Source: Diphasiastrum complanatum (taxonomy: Eukaryota; Streptophyta; Lycopodiopsida; Lycopodiales; Lycopodiaceae). From it: a DNA stretch of 64,000 nt. The stretch spans positions 27,434,572-27,498,571 of the forward strand of contig CM055107.1 in assembly GCA_029204225.1 (NCBI GenBank). Reading direction: 5' to 3'. Shown one piece after another: positions 43,860 to 55,128 of the stretch. Position numbers and translations under genes: made by a program. The notes under the pieces are model-generated. The model was given only the letters and a program-made list of their open reading frames with translations. It was not told the origin of the DNA and searched no databases. How positions within the stretch are numbered: position 1 is the first letter of the stretch; each line of letters starts with the position of its first letter.

Positions 43860-46310
43860 ATGGCGATAGAAAATAAATTTTCACTAAAACAGGCAAAATA
43901 TGGTTGGCTATCAACGACTCTGGATGGCAAGACAACTAGACTATCAAAGTTAAGAGGGGTGTGGAAAGAGAATCTACTTAGGATGGCGCAATTTAAATCA
44001 CTTATGACCCCCGTACTCCTTGTTGCATTTGGGATGTTTATGGGAGCCCTGGCAATCTCTCAGGTAACAAGGTACCATGCTGCTCAGAAGTTTCTCTTCT
44101 ATGATACAACTGTGAACTTCAATCTCCATTCGAAACCGAGTAATCATATAGTTCCAGAACTCAGGAATGACGTCCATCCAAATGCAAGCAGCAATAATTA
44201 TTCACAAATGAGAACAGAATCTGTTATCCATCCAGAAGTCAGGAATGACGTCCATCCAAATGCAAGCAGCAATAATTATTCACAAATGAGAACAGAATCT
44301 GTTATCCATCCAGAAGTCGGGAATGACATTCCTTCAAATGCCAGCAGCAGCAGTGATAATGTCCATACAAATGCCAGCAGCAGCAGCATTGATAATGTCG
44401 ATCCAAATGCTAGCAGCACTGATATCCTGCATCCAATCAATGCAAACAGTATTGATCATACCCATCCAAATGCAAGCATCACAAATATTCATCCAAATGC
44501 CAGCATGAGCAAATGCATCCGGCCCCCCACATCTGAGGATTGGCATTGGAAAGGATTCCCCATGCAGCATAATCTGACTGATGCGGAGCTTTTCACGATG
44601 GCATCAATAGATCCAAGAGTGGTGGGTCGACCCGAAAAGTACATCCCAAAGCTGGCATTCATGTTCCTCACACACGGGCCTTTGCCATTGCGTCCATTGT
44701 GGGAAGAATTTTTCAAAGGACACGAGAAATATTTTTCCATCTACGTGCATAGTAATCCAGAATCCACACAGGATTTTGAGCAACCTTCTTTCTTCCATGG
44801 CCGCATGATTCCCAGCCAGGTCAGCCTGATCATGTATTGATCTTATTACTGTCTCGTGAGATTTTTGTTTTTCTTTTCCCTCTTTGATATTGAGCAATTT
44901 TAAGCCCGGCCTGACATGTCACCTTTGAGAAGACATGTCTATGTTTTCTTTGAATTCCTCTGAATTGCATCACTTTTTCTTGTCATGTTCTACCATGCAC
45001 TCACATAGCCAATTATCACCTGTCTTTTTTTATTGTTTTGCAATGGTGTTTATTTGCACTAGCATGATTATGTACAATATTAGCGTCATTTTTCCACAAA
45101 TTCGGAAATCTAGATGCTTGTTTCATCTTCATTATGGTGAGTGCTCAAATGATATGAATCTCTTTCTTTTTACACTTAAATCTCAACACATTTTCTCATC
45201 TTACACACTTAAAAAGTCAATTGCTGTAGAAATTTAGTGAGCCTTTACATGATATTTGAGCTAAATTTTTTTCAAACATTTTTCCATTTTACTTTGAATG
45301 ATTTTGCTTATTGAAATGTGTGAGCATCAAGAACTACATCATCTTAAAATAAGCTTTACAAATTCACTAATTTGCACGTGCCAAATATTAAAAAATATGC
45401 CTCCATCTTAAAGTCTTTGTAATAGGTGAAAACCATTAGAATCTAATTTTATTTAGTTTTTTCTAATCACAATAATTTTAATACATTTGAATTTAAAATC
45501 ATATAATGTTTGTTATCCTATAGATTGAGAAGATTCTAAATATAATGTAAGGTTCATGAATTTGGCTATATAAAATGCCTTGCATCAAAGTGGCTACTAC
45601 AATAAGTTTTATTAGCTTCAATATACTTGGAGATCTTCGTTTGATCGTGTTTATGTTTTGCTTTTTAGGATGTGAAGTGGGGAGATATATCACTGCTGGA
45701 TGCAGAACGACGATTGCTTGGCAATGCATTGCTCGATTTTACAAATGAGCGATTTATACTTTTATCTGAGACTTGCATCCCATTACACAATTTCTCTGTT
45801 TTGTATGATTACATTATTCACTCAAAGCATAGTTTTGTTGGATTTACTGATGATGATGGACCGGTTGGAAAAGGAAGATATAACTACAATCTGGAGCCAG
45901 AAGTCACAATTGACCAATTCCAAAAGGCCCCACAATGGTTCGAGGTCAATAGAAAGTTAGCTCTTAGTATAGTGAAAGATACAAAGTACTATTCTAAGTT
46001 TAATAGCTTTTGCAAGGAAATATGCTACCCTGATGAGCACTACATTGTCACTTTCTTGCAAATTAAATATGCTTCAGACTTGGCAAATAGAAGCCTTACA
46101 GCAGCTGATTGGTCAAGGTTTGAACCTCATCCCTTACTTTATTTAGAAGAAGACATAACATACGAATTCATCAAAAGCCTTCGTGATGACATAAGTTGTT
46201 CTTATAATGATTCTCCAGGGCATACATGCTATATGTTTGCTCGAAAATTTGCTCAAGAGACATTGGAGCCTCTACTAAGACTTTCGCATGAAATCTTGTT
46301 TAATGGTTAA
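43860..46310 (+). CDS. GT14 family glycosyltransferase (core-2/I-branching, DUF266-like), 2 exons
   Basis: Exons 43860-44819 and 45669-46310 join at CCCAGCCAG|GTCAGC ... TTTTTAG|GATGTG to give 533 residues. Topology is type II: a basic cytoplasmic N-terminus (about 1-48), a membrane anchor near 49-69 (MTPVLLVAFGMFMGALA), a long stem to about 225, then the catalytic domain. Family blocks are KLAFMFLTHGPLPLRPLWEE, YFSIYVHSNPE, FFHGRMIPSQDVKWGDISL, NERFILLSETCIPL, WFEVNRKLAL, YPDEHYIVTFL, ADWSRFEPHP and a C-terminal FARKF. Related plant proteins are Golgi enzymes thought to add sugars to arabinogalactan proteins or other glycoproteins; the exact acceptor is unknown. The stem is odd: a 78-bp (26-residue) perfect tandem duplication starts at 44163 and 44241, followed by seven NAS/NAT-type sequons (PNASS, TNASS, PNASI). 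The reading frame is intact. Confidence 0.9.
44163..44318 (+). repeat. 78-bp tandem duplication in the GT14 stem coding region
   Basis: Two copies begin at AGGAATGACGTCCATCC (44163 and 44241). They differ only near the end of the second copy, where GTCAGG becomes GTCGGG at the next boundary. The length is a multiple of three, so the frame is kept and 26 residues with an NASS sequon are duplicated. Confidence 0.93.
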
Positions 46311-47994
46311 GGATTGATAACTTTGATTTTTTTAATTTTTGTGCACAAATTTGTTTTCTTTTGGGTTCATGACTTATATTTACATGATGTACATGACAGA
46401 AAACAGCTAAAGTATAAATAGTTAGACAAAAATTAAAACTTGGAAATGAAGAGCTATGCAAGGTTTGTAGCAATACTTAATATCTACAAGAATAATGCCA
46501 TATAGAATTAATACCTAAGTCTTTTACGAAATAGAATGAAGATTGAGGTTGCTACACAAAGCTGTCCACCAACAAGTTTGTTGTTACATCTTCCAAGAGA
46601 TCTTTCACTAAAAAGTCAAGGAAATTCTAAATAAATTCCCCTTATACAATGTGCACCATACTATTAGCATCTAGAAATTATTTTCTTGGAGTATTTTGTT
46701 ATGTCTTCCAATTTACGAACATTTCTAATTCTAAAACAATGCCATTGTTGGCATTAAACGCAGAGAATTGATCCCCTCCAAAAAAAAAAATGCCTTGGAT
46801 TTTGTTTTTCTGAGAGTTTAGTTGAATGAAACATTATATTCCCATGTGCCATTTAGTACATAAACTAGAAAATCACTCTTTTACTTGCTCATAAACATGA
46901 AAATAATCCTTGGATTTGAAGGTATTGTTTAGTGTTTGTTTTGAAGACAAAGCCTTCTTAGAATGTTTTTCATTCAAAGGAATATAAAACTATTCTGGTG
47001 CAAGGTGTCTAATGATTCTCTACAATTCTATGTGTAACAAACTGTTCCAATGTACGTGACAACTCGAAGACATTGCCAGAAATAGTCTACATGGAAAACA
47101 TTATCGTTAAGGAACAACTCTAGGTGGCTGAAACTTTTGAATCTCGGATGAAATTTTTTGATGAATAGATTAGCAATAGAGCAGTCAACCACTCATGCAA
47201 CAACCACTCGTGTAGCGACATTAAAAGCCTATTAGGTGGCCCTTGGTAAAGGGGATATCACTAGCACTTCTACAACTAGCAAAATCAAACTTCTCTCTCA
47301 AATCAGAATGAATTTGTATGTAGTACAAATAACCAAAAACTCATAGATGCTTCAAGCTTGGCTTGTAGCCATAATCTACAACAAACACGTAGTAGAAATA
47401 GCTTTGGCCCAACATTTTTTTGATAGGTGAGCATTTGATAGCATGGTTCTTGCAACATCCACAAGTGTTCCATTCTTTCTTTCAGTTACCAATCCTACGA
47501 TGGTGTGTAGCTTGTAGTAAAATAATTAGCGTCGAAATCTGACATCCACATCAAATGGCACCTCATAATTTTTTTTCCACGTGGTTGATACTAAATAAAG
47601 ATTAGAAAAATAGAGATATCATAGAACATATATAGATTGAAAATGTATAGCATTGATAGGAAAATATACACTGTTATACCAAATGCAGCTCCATTTTATT
47701 GAATTTGGGAGCCCAAAATACATGTATTGATGCCCAACTTGGGCTTCCATTTATTGAATGAAAGAGTCTATACGCAGATTTTGCTGAAATTTATTTGAGT
47801 TTATTGTTCTTCCACAATGGTGATTGTTGTTTTGTTACTTCTTTAGGTTACGGTTCTTTACGGTTTGGTCTTCGTATTAGAACGGTTTCCAAGCAGAAGT
47901 GTTTCTCAGATAACAATATGTATTCCCAGCCTGTCAGTGGAGAAAAACGGGTACGTTACTCAACTACATGCATAAATAAGCCATGCAACCAGTC
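46311..47994. other. 3' flank of the GT14 gene and intergenic DNA
   Basis: AT-rich. On the minus strand at about 47330-47480 there are faint copia-integrase-like phrases (from ATGCTCACC and AGAACCATGCTATC, matching the usual arrangement before an INT C-terminus), too eroded to call. No other gene is seen. Confidence 0.4.
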
Positions 47995-48279
47995 CTAGCT
48001 CAGTCTATCAGGTACTCGATCTTGAACTCCTTCTGAATCTGGTAATTCTCGTTCATTATCTGCTTGTTTTACTTCTGTCGTTGGTAACTCATAATAAGTC
48101 TTGAGAATTTCATAGCCGACTAAGTCACTGTCTGCTATGTACTTTGACTCATCGAATTTGACATCTTGAACAACTTTTATTCTGTCAGTTTCGGGTATAC
48201 AGGCTCGATAGTATGACAAATGTAACTCGAGTCCTACCAGAGAACCTTGTTCTATCTTTTCATCGAGTTTCTTTCTCAA
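47995..48279 (-). pseudogene. Copia integrase C-terminal fragment
   Basis: Reads RKKLDEKIEQGSLVG, SYYRACIPETDRIKVVQDV and KFDESKYIAD, the copia integrase C-terminal segment, then an acidic linker. Short, with nothing recognisable continuing on either side. Similar to the INT end at 61567-61827. Confidence 0.7.
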
Positions 48280-48793
48280 TTGTTAAAAATTCACAATTCT
48301 AGCTTGACTAGTTTTGGTCATATGACTTGTAAATAGTTAGATGGTCATGATGTGTCTTGTCACTTGTGCCAAATAGCATAGGATTCCATTCATAAGGATG
48401 TTCTCAAGTAGACCTAAGTGTTAGAACCTTTGGAATGAGTCCAAATTATGCTTAGATACAAGAGAGAAAAAATAGGAGCTATTTTTGGTAATTTTTGCAT
48501 TGTTGAGGGATCTCCAAGATTCCAACCCTAACTTGGTAAGGATGAAAGATCCACCAAAATTAGCATTAGGGATAGGTTTAGGGATACTCATACCTGCCCA
48601 AAACCGTGATGGATCATGTATATATAGGTGATGATATCTCACCAAAATCAATCAAGCAATTTCATGATTTTTCTCTCATTATGGTGCAATTGCTCTCTAT
48701 GTTCATAATTGTTTGAGTACTTGTGATTACTAATGATTATAGGATTGAATGTAGGTTTGGTGTACAGTACTCAAACTGTGAGAGGCCGTACTT
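48280..48793. other. Non-coding DNA between fragments
   Basis: No recognisable gene. The phrase TTTCACACGTGTGAAG at 48790-48805 is a palindromic CACGTG-containing motif. Confidence 0.35.
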
Positions 48794-49515
48794 TCACACG
48801 TGTGAAGCCTTCTTCAAAGATTTGGGCCATTTAGTGAGGTTCAAGAATAGATTTTTGATGGATTTTGATGGTTCAACTTGTGCTAATCTTATGAAATTAT
48901 AATCCATTGTTTCCCTCATCATTTCAAGTGTTTTAGGATCCTTATTTGCTGTAATTTTTACATCAATTTGTCTGGTATGTGTAGCCAATCCCAAATCTTT
49001 CCATTTATTCCTTCTCGGCATTGGCACATAATAAGGATCGACCCGCAATTGGCGAGGGCTGGCGACGTAACTCCTGATTGATTCCGGAGTTTTCTCAAAA
49101 ATGGTAATTCTCCATGCTGGCTGCTCTCCCAATGCAGGTATTTTGTCCAACTCTTTGTCGGCCTCTATCACGGAGGTCTTAAACTTCAGAACCCAACCAC
49201 CACGCGAGGATTCATGCGGATGTTGCTTTAAGAAATACTAGATCTGGTCCTCGATGCTGATGGGCCTTCTGAATAGAGGTGTAGTCCTTGATGAGGATGG
49301 ACCCACTTGCATTGCCGGTCAAATTGGCGGTTGTTCTGGTATTTCTGGAGCTCCCCCTGGTCCATGCCCGAATCTAACCCTGTATCCATTGGTACATCTT
49401 CTTGGCACGTAGGGGAGAATTGCGGCATGACCGATACGAGGATTTGTGGTCCAACCTCCAATACCTGAGCGGCTACTTTTTTATAGGCGGTGATGGTTTT
49501 TTTAGCCTTTGCCAA
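48794..49515 (-). pseudogene. Unrecognised broken coding region
   Basis: Two minus-strand frames, 49515 to 49228 and 49171 to 48794, appear to be one coding sequence split by a frameshift near 49230-49330. The bridging frame reads FLKQHPHESSRGGWVLKFK. Visible phrases are MAKAKKTITAYKKVAAQVLE, LRVDPYYVPMPRRNKWKDLG and RQIDVKITANKDPKTLEMM. Composition is that of a real soluble protein (mixed charge, few Cys). I do not recognise it. Given the neighbours it may be an accessory or structural protein of a retroelement, or a captured host exon. Confidence 0.35.
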
Positions 49516-50216
49516 CTCGGTTGAAGTTGTAGATCTAGTTCAGAAGAAATGGCTTAACCACAATCTAGCATGCTAAGCAACTGAATATAATAGCAATGAT
49601 TCAATAATGAGCAAAAGTACAAGATATCAGTGTATATGCATTAGCTTCACCACAAGTTAGAGAGAGAAAAGTAGAGAGTTAACAAGCAAAATAGTTTAGA
49701 TCCAAAATGGCATGAGATAGCTACAAAACTTTGGCTCTTCATTATTGATTGTGAGGAGAGCTACACATATTTATGGAGTTTGAGGTAGCTTGAGGTAGAA
49801 CCACATCCATCCATTACAAAATGACATCTAAAGTGACATCTAGAGTCTATGTGACATTTGCCACTTGCCATGCATGAAATTCTACCAACTTTTTACAAGT
49901 GTACTAGTTCTAACTAACAAAGTACAAATCATCATGCATGTGTCCATTACACTTTGTGCATGCCTTGCATGTCACTATGGATCACTTACAATTAATTCAT
50001 GTGAATTGCCACAAGTTTCTACAAGCATGACCTTGCTAATTCTATGTCTACAAACTAAATGCAAGTTGTATTCATCAATCTAGATATTACATAACCATGT
50101 AGCTCGGTTCTATGTAGGCCAAACTTGGCATTTTGCATTAATGAGCTACATACTTGCATGGTACAACATTTGTAGCAAGCCAAGAAATCAATATGGATTG
50201 TTTTCCAATTTTAACA
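49516..50216 (-). repeat. Probable 3' LTR of the copia element to the right
   Basis: A purine tract read on the minus strand (seen as CTCCTTTTAAAAAT at 50217-50230) is followed by TGTTAAAATTGG, the expected LTR start (ending AACA at 50216 on the plus strand). The far edge cannot be fixed, and I found no matching copy beside the primer site at 53859, so this is inferred from position only. Confidence 0.4.
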
Positions 50217-50233
50217 CTCCTTTTAAAAATAAT

Positions 50234-50634
50234 CTATATTGATTTGAACATGGATCTTGGTATAACTCCAAGATTGGCTCTATGCTTGATGAAGGAACTT
50301 TTGCTCAGAGGTTTGGTGAGCATATCAACAATACAAGATGATGTGTCAATGTGCTCCAAATCGATTTCCCCTCCAATGAGCTTCTCTCTCAGGAAGTGAT
50401 GTGCAACTTCGATATGATTGCTCCTTGCATGGAATATCGGATTGTTGGCAAGGGCTTGGGTTGAAATGTTGTCACACATGATCGTAGTAAAATCTCTTCC
50501 AAGATTATCTCTAGTTCCACTAGTAACCTCTTGATCCAAAGCACTTCCTTTGTTGTTGTAGTGAGTGCCTTGTACTCAGCTTCACATGATGAAAGTGATA
50601 CAATATCTTGCTTTTTGGAAAGCCAAGATATCAA
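50234..50634 (-). pseudogene. Copia RNase H
   Basis: Reads SWLSKKQDIVSLSSCEAEYK, then after a frameshift CDNISTQALANNPIFHARSN, HIEVAHHFLREKL and DMLTKPLSKSSF. These are the catalytic Glu and Asp regions and the usual C-terminus of copia RNase H. Confidence 0.85.
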
Positions 50635-50670
50635 GTTTCCTCCAAGATATATGACATAAGCACTTGTAGA

Positions 50671-51816
50671 TTATTGATCTGCTCTATCACTTGCAAAATC
50701 CGAGTCAAAATAACCAATAATAGAAAGATCTTCGCTTTTATACCATAAACCAAAATCAAAAGTTGAAGATATGTATCTAAGCACTCTCTTGGCCATTTTC
50801 CAATGATAGATAGTAGGATTTTGCATAGCCTGGCTCAACTTATGAACACTAAAGCTTATGTCAGGTCTAGTTATTGTGAGCCAAATTAAGGAGCCTATAA
50901 GACTTTTAAAAAGTGTGATGTCCACGAAGGATCTTTCATCACCTTTGTTAGAGTCCTTTACATTTTGCTCCATAGGCATTTCTATACTCTTACAATTCAA
51001 CATATTGAACTTCTTTAACATTGAAAGAGCATACTTGGATTGACATACAAAAGCTTTATCTTTAAGAAATCGATCTCTAATCCTAGAATATAGTGAATTT
51101 TTCCAAGATCTTGCATCTTGAACTCTTTTCCAAGTGCAATCTTGGTTTCCTCAACTAACTTGATGCAACTTCCTGTCAAAATGATATCATCAACATAAAT
51201 AAGAAGGATGACAATATCTTTATCAAAAAACTTGACATATAAGGAAGGATCATAGTTACTAAGATTAAGTCCTAATGACTCAAGAAAGGTGTTAAGTCGA
51301 GAATACGATGACGTTGGAGCTTGTTTTAATCCATATAAACTTTTGAAGAGCAAGCAAACTTTTTCTTTGTCATGGATGAACCCAATAGGCTGATCCATAT
51401 AAATCTCTTCTTGTAGATACCCATTTAGAAATGCATTAGAGACATTTAGTTGAAGAACTTGCCAATTAAAAATACAAGCAAGAGAAACTATGATTCTAAT
51501 TGATACCATCTTTGCAACTGGAGCAAAGCTCCTCATAATCAAGTCCATAAACTTGAGCAAAACCTTTAGCACAAAGCCTAGCCTTGTACTTGTTGATTGT
51601 GCCATTTTGATTATACTTGATTCGAAAAACTCACTTCCAACCAATGGTGTGCTTGTTGGATGGAAGATCCACAAGCTCCCATGTCTTATTGGCCATCAAA
51701 GCATCATATTCCTCCTTCATGGCAAGGTACCATTCCTTCAATTTGAGAGCATCACATACATCCTTCAGCTCCTCATGAGAAATAAAATAAGCACAATTAG
51801 TGGAGTTGATTTCCAC
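50671..51816 (-). pseudogene. Copia reverse transcriptase
   Basis: From 51816: EWYLAMKEEYDALMANKTWE (start of RT), SFAPVAKMVSIRIIVSLA, LQLNVSNAFLNGYLQEEIYM, KSLYGLKQAPTSSYSRL, and the active site as LLIYVDDIILTG (intact). After a frameshift near 51015 it continues with MLNCKSIEMPMEQNVKDSN and TRPDISFSVHKLSQAMQNP down to 50671. Frame breaks at about 51650 and 51020. Confidence 0.85.
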
Positions 51817-53102
51817 TTGCTTGCCTCTATCTTCATAGGTAAGCCTTCTAGGCTTGGATCTTTCTCTTTGAGATCTCCTTGGTGAAAAGATTTGAGGTGA
51901 CTCCTCCTCAGTTCTCGGCCCATCTCTCCATGATAGTCTTCAAGACCAATGATTGGAGTATCTTTGTGAGAATCTTTGAACTCGGCCTCCTCAAGAATGT
52001 ATTTTTGATCTTCATGGAATATAACATCTCTACTCTCAATTATAGTTGAGGTAGAGGGAACATAGATTATGTAAGCTTTCTTGTTGGATGCATATCCAAC
52101 CATGATCCCTTTAATAGAGTTAGGATCATCTCTTCTCCTTGTTTCCAAGGGCACATTAACAAAGCAAGCACAACCAAAAACTCTAAGGTGATCTACCTTA
52201 GGTTTCTTCTCAATCAAGACTTCAAAAGGTGATTTTCCAGCAAGTGCATTGTGAGATAATCTATTGCACGAATAGTTTGCACAATTTATAGCTTCACCCC
52301 AATATTCAATAGGCAAAGAAGATGCTACTCGAATTGCTTTAGCACATTCACATAAAGATTTGTTTTTCCTCTTAGCTACTCCATTTTGAGATGGAGAATA
52401 AGCACAAGAAAACTCTCTCTTTATTCCTTCACCTTCACAATAATCATGAAACTTGTTGGAGATGAATTCACCTCCTCCATCACATCTTAAAGCTTTAACT
52501 TTGAAAGAAAACTGTTTCTCAACATAAGCTTTGAAGATTAGGAAGTGATCAAAAACCATAGCCTTTGAAGAAAGTAGATACAACCAAGTATATCTAGTAA
52601 AGTCATCATGGACAAGATTATCATAGTCATCTCTCAAGCCATTCAGTATGACTTGAACTAGCTCATCTTGGTTAATAGTAACACCAACATAGGAAAGCTC
52701 TCTATGTAAATCTTTAACTCTCAGAACATAGTTAGATGCACTCTCTTCACTTCTTTGGAAACTTTGGAAAATCCGATTTCTAAGAGTAAGTATTCTAGAA
52801 GTATTCTTTGCTTCATAGAGGGACTTTAGTGCATTCCAAGCTTCTTTGGCTGTAGTGCAAGATCCTATTTCTCTCAAAATTTCATTAGATACATTCATCT
52901 TAATGAAATGTAAAGCCATTCTAGCTCTCTTCCTATACTTAGGAATTCCAGTCTGTGTTTCAGGCTCCTCCTCAACACCAAGCACAATATCCATAACATT
53001 CTGGAGTATCAAAATAGACTCCATTCTGAACCTCCAAATTGAGTAATTAGAAGTGTTTAGTCTTTCACTGGCTTCTAGAAGATATCCTCCCTGAGATGCC
53101 AT
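51765..53102 (-). CDS. Copia gag fused in frame to integrase (internal deletion)
   Basis: One uninterrupted 445-codon frame starting at ATG 53102. Residues 1 to about 166 are gag (GGYLLEASERLNTSNYSIW; FIKMNVSNEILREIG; SYVGVTINQDELVQVILNGL). At about residue 167 (near 52605) the sequence jumps to integrase: DDFTRYTWLYLLSSKAM, RCDGGGEFISNKF, PSQNGVAKRKNKSL, RVFGCACFVNVP and IKGIMVGYASNKKAY. Missing between them are the zinc knuckle, the protease, GAG-pre-integrase and the HHCC plus first Asp of integrase. The third catalytic Glu position reads AKRKN rather than AERKN. The fusion cannot be an active integrase, but the frame has stayed open. It belongs to the element with PBS at 53859. Confidence 0.8.
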   Translation of the reverse strand: MASQGGYLLEASERLNTSNYSIWRFRMESILILQNVMDIVLGVEEEPETQTGIPKYRKRARMALHFIKMNVSNEILREIGSCTTAKEAWNALKSLYEAKNTSRILTLRNRIFQSFQRSEESASNYVLRVKDLHRELSYVGVTINQDELVQVILNGLRDDYDNLVHDDFTRYTWLYLLSSKAMVFDHFLIFKAYVEKQFSFKVKALRCDGGGEFISNKFHDYCEGEGIKREFSCAYSPSQNGVAKRKNKSLCECAKAIRVASSLPIEYWGEAINCANYSCNRLSHNALAGKSPFEVLIEKKPKVDHLRVFGCACFVNVPLETRRRDDPNSIKGIMVGYASNKKAYIIYVPSTSTIIESRDVIFHEDQKYILEEAEFKDSHKDTPIIGLEDYHGEMGRELRRSHLKSFHQGDLKEKDPSLEGLPMKIEASKWKSTPLIVLILFLMRS

Positions 53103-53858
53103 TTTAATGAAGACTTCTTAGTTATTGGACTGAGATATGTTTGAGCTTGTCCCAGTCAGACTTAAAGTTGCTACTCTCTTTCACTATAGGTATTTTCAAG
53201 GATGTACTACCTTCCTATGTGAAACACTTGCAACTGTATTTGAGATGAATCTCAAATATTCCACAAGACAAGCTATCTAGATCAGACACACAAAGTGGAT
53301 TGAGACAATTTGGCTAGTTTGAATCCTAATTTTGGCACGTGTAACATGCTTCAAAAGAAAACACAATTGGCTCTCAGAAGGCTCAAAAGGTGTTCATTAT
53401 TTCAAACTCAGTCATGATCTTCAGTTTCTTGTGTAGGATGCTCAAAACAATGGATTCAGAACAAAGCAAGATTGAATCAAATCAAAGTGTTGTCACTCGG
53501 ATATTGGACCTATCCCTATCCTCTTTAAGAGTTTATAACTCTTGCTAGACACATCAGATTGATTTGGTTTCAATTTCTATGGAAAGTACAAATCATAATC
53601 TTTCCATCAAGCTATAACACTACTATCTTTGGATCTATAAGCAAGGAGAACAAAGGGACTGAAAATCTCTAGTTTTCACACATGCGAAATTCCATAATTT
53701 CGTACTACCACATTTCAGGTCTGAAAATTCAGTTCCAATCTGATTTGATCCAAATACACTTCATAGAAAGGTGAGAAAAAGTGCAAAACTGTTTTTTTGC
53801 TTGATTTAGCTCTCAATTTCTTGTACAACCAGAGATGTTAACATGCAAAGCTTAATTT
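53103..53858 (-). other. Copia 5' leader
   Basis: Non-coding sequence between the primer site at 53859-53871 and the gag ATG at 53102 on the minus strand. At about 756 bp this is a long but plausible leader. Confidence 0.55.
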
Positions 53859-53871
53859 GGCTCTGATACCA
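53859..53871 (-). other. Copia primer-binding site
   Basis: TGGTATCAGAGCC on the minus strand, directly next to an LTR end (TTGTCA | TGGTATC). Confidence 0.75.
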
Positions 53872-54472
53872 TGACAAAATTTCCAGATTTCACACGTGTG
53901 GGAAATGTCCACAAGTATGATGGATCTAATTAAGCTTTGTGATTGGCACAGTAACCTGATTCTAGATTGATTAGCAAGATCTAGTTTAACTATCATAAAT
54001 GCATTTTTTCACAATCTGAACCTATGGACAACCTAATTTTGACATTTTAAGATTATCTAGCAGGTCGGCGAAGGTTCATAATGAGGTTAAGGTGTTCGAC
54101 AAAGGTTCCCAAAATGGCATATCACTGATCCTTTGCCTAACTCAAAAACTAGATTTTTCCTAGACAAGAACCTTCGCCCAACTCAAATTAGATAAATCTA
54201 AAGTGGATGTACAGTCTGAGAGCTCAGCGAAGGTTTCTGGTACTGTATAGGCCAAATTTGCCAAACAGTGATTTTCTGAGTCATTTTCATCAAAAATATT
54301 GTCCTTCCTTTTTCCCATATTGATGACTTTTCTGACTTTTGCTCATCATTCTTTTCTCAATTTTTCTTTTCTTCTTTTATTTTTTACTGTCTTTCTCCAA
54401 AAAAAACTCAGCAATTTAGATACTGAAAACAAAAAAATAAAAAACAAATAAAATTAAAAAAAACCATTGAGA
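53872..54472. repeat. Truncated copia 5' LTR and gypsy 3' non-coding region
   Basis: From 53872 (TGACAAAATTTCC) an LTR reading leftward should begin, but its outer end is not found. From about 54066 the CGAAGGTT motif seen in the gypsy leader appears: GGCGAAGGTTC at 54067, CGACAAAGGTTCC at 54097, inverted GAACCTTCGCCCAACTC at 54169 and GCGAAGGTTTC at 54237. This suggests gypsy-derived sequence starts here. The exact boundary is not visible. Confidence 0.4.
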
Positions 54473-55101
54473 TCAGGCTTGCTGAACTGGCAGAATTGGC
54501 TGCCAAAAGTTGCGTAATCGACTGCCATTCACCGGAGTATCAAATCGTTTTCCATCCAAGTGCTCAAGAATTACTGCGCCATAGTTTAGGATTTCCTTCA
54601 CTTTATACGGACCTTCACTGGTAAACTTTGACTTTCCCTTGATCAGCCTGGTTTTGTACGTCAATGCAAGATCTCCTGGTTTCAGATCCTTTTTGTGCAA
54701 TCAACAATCGTGCCATGTCTTGCGGCGGGCTTTCTCTGCTGCTAACGCATGAACTGCCATCAATCGGGTTTCACATAATTTGTGCAACGCTTCATGACAG
54801 AGTTGTAAAGACTTATCATCATTTAATCGTTTCATTGCTGCTATGCATAAAGATGGGATTAAAAATTCAATCGGCATGACAACATCTTGACCGTAAACCA
54901 GATGAAAAGGTGTGATCCACGATGATACAATTGTCCTACAATCAATTGATAAGGTTGAGCCTTATGAATCAATTGTCTCTTTTGTACTTTTGTCAAGGAG
55001 TCATTCGGTTGTCCTAGCATCAGGTACTCAACAATATCCACTGCCCACTTAGGTACTGCTTCAACACAGAACAATGTAACATCTAGTAGTTTATCATCCA
55101 C
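54473..55101 (-). pseudogene. Gypsy integrase with catalytic core deleted
   Basis: 55101 down to about 54920 holds the start of the integrase zinc domain (QPYQLIVGQLYHRG). The next recognisable text is HLVYGQDVVMPIEFLIPSL and an AALHALAAEKARRK-type helix, then 54700-54473 with DLKPGDLALTYKTRL and the GPY/F-type module EGPYKVKEILNYGAVILEHL. The whole D,D-35-E core between the His and the VYG block is missing. The element could not integrate with its own protein. Confidence 0.8.
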
Positions 55102-55128
55102 TTCCGTATTAATTGGTGCGGATTTGAT

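Noticed and set aside
53872-54472. Full copia 5' LTR paired with 49516-50216
   Set aside because: The two stretches do not share matching ends or interior by eye, so an LTR pair could not be supported.
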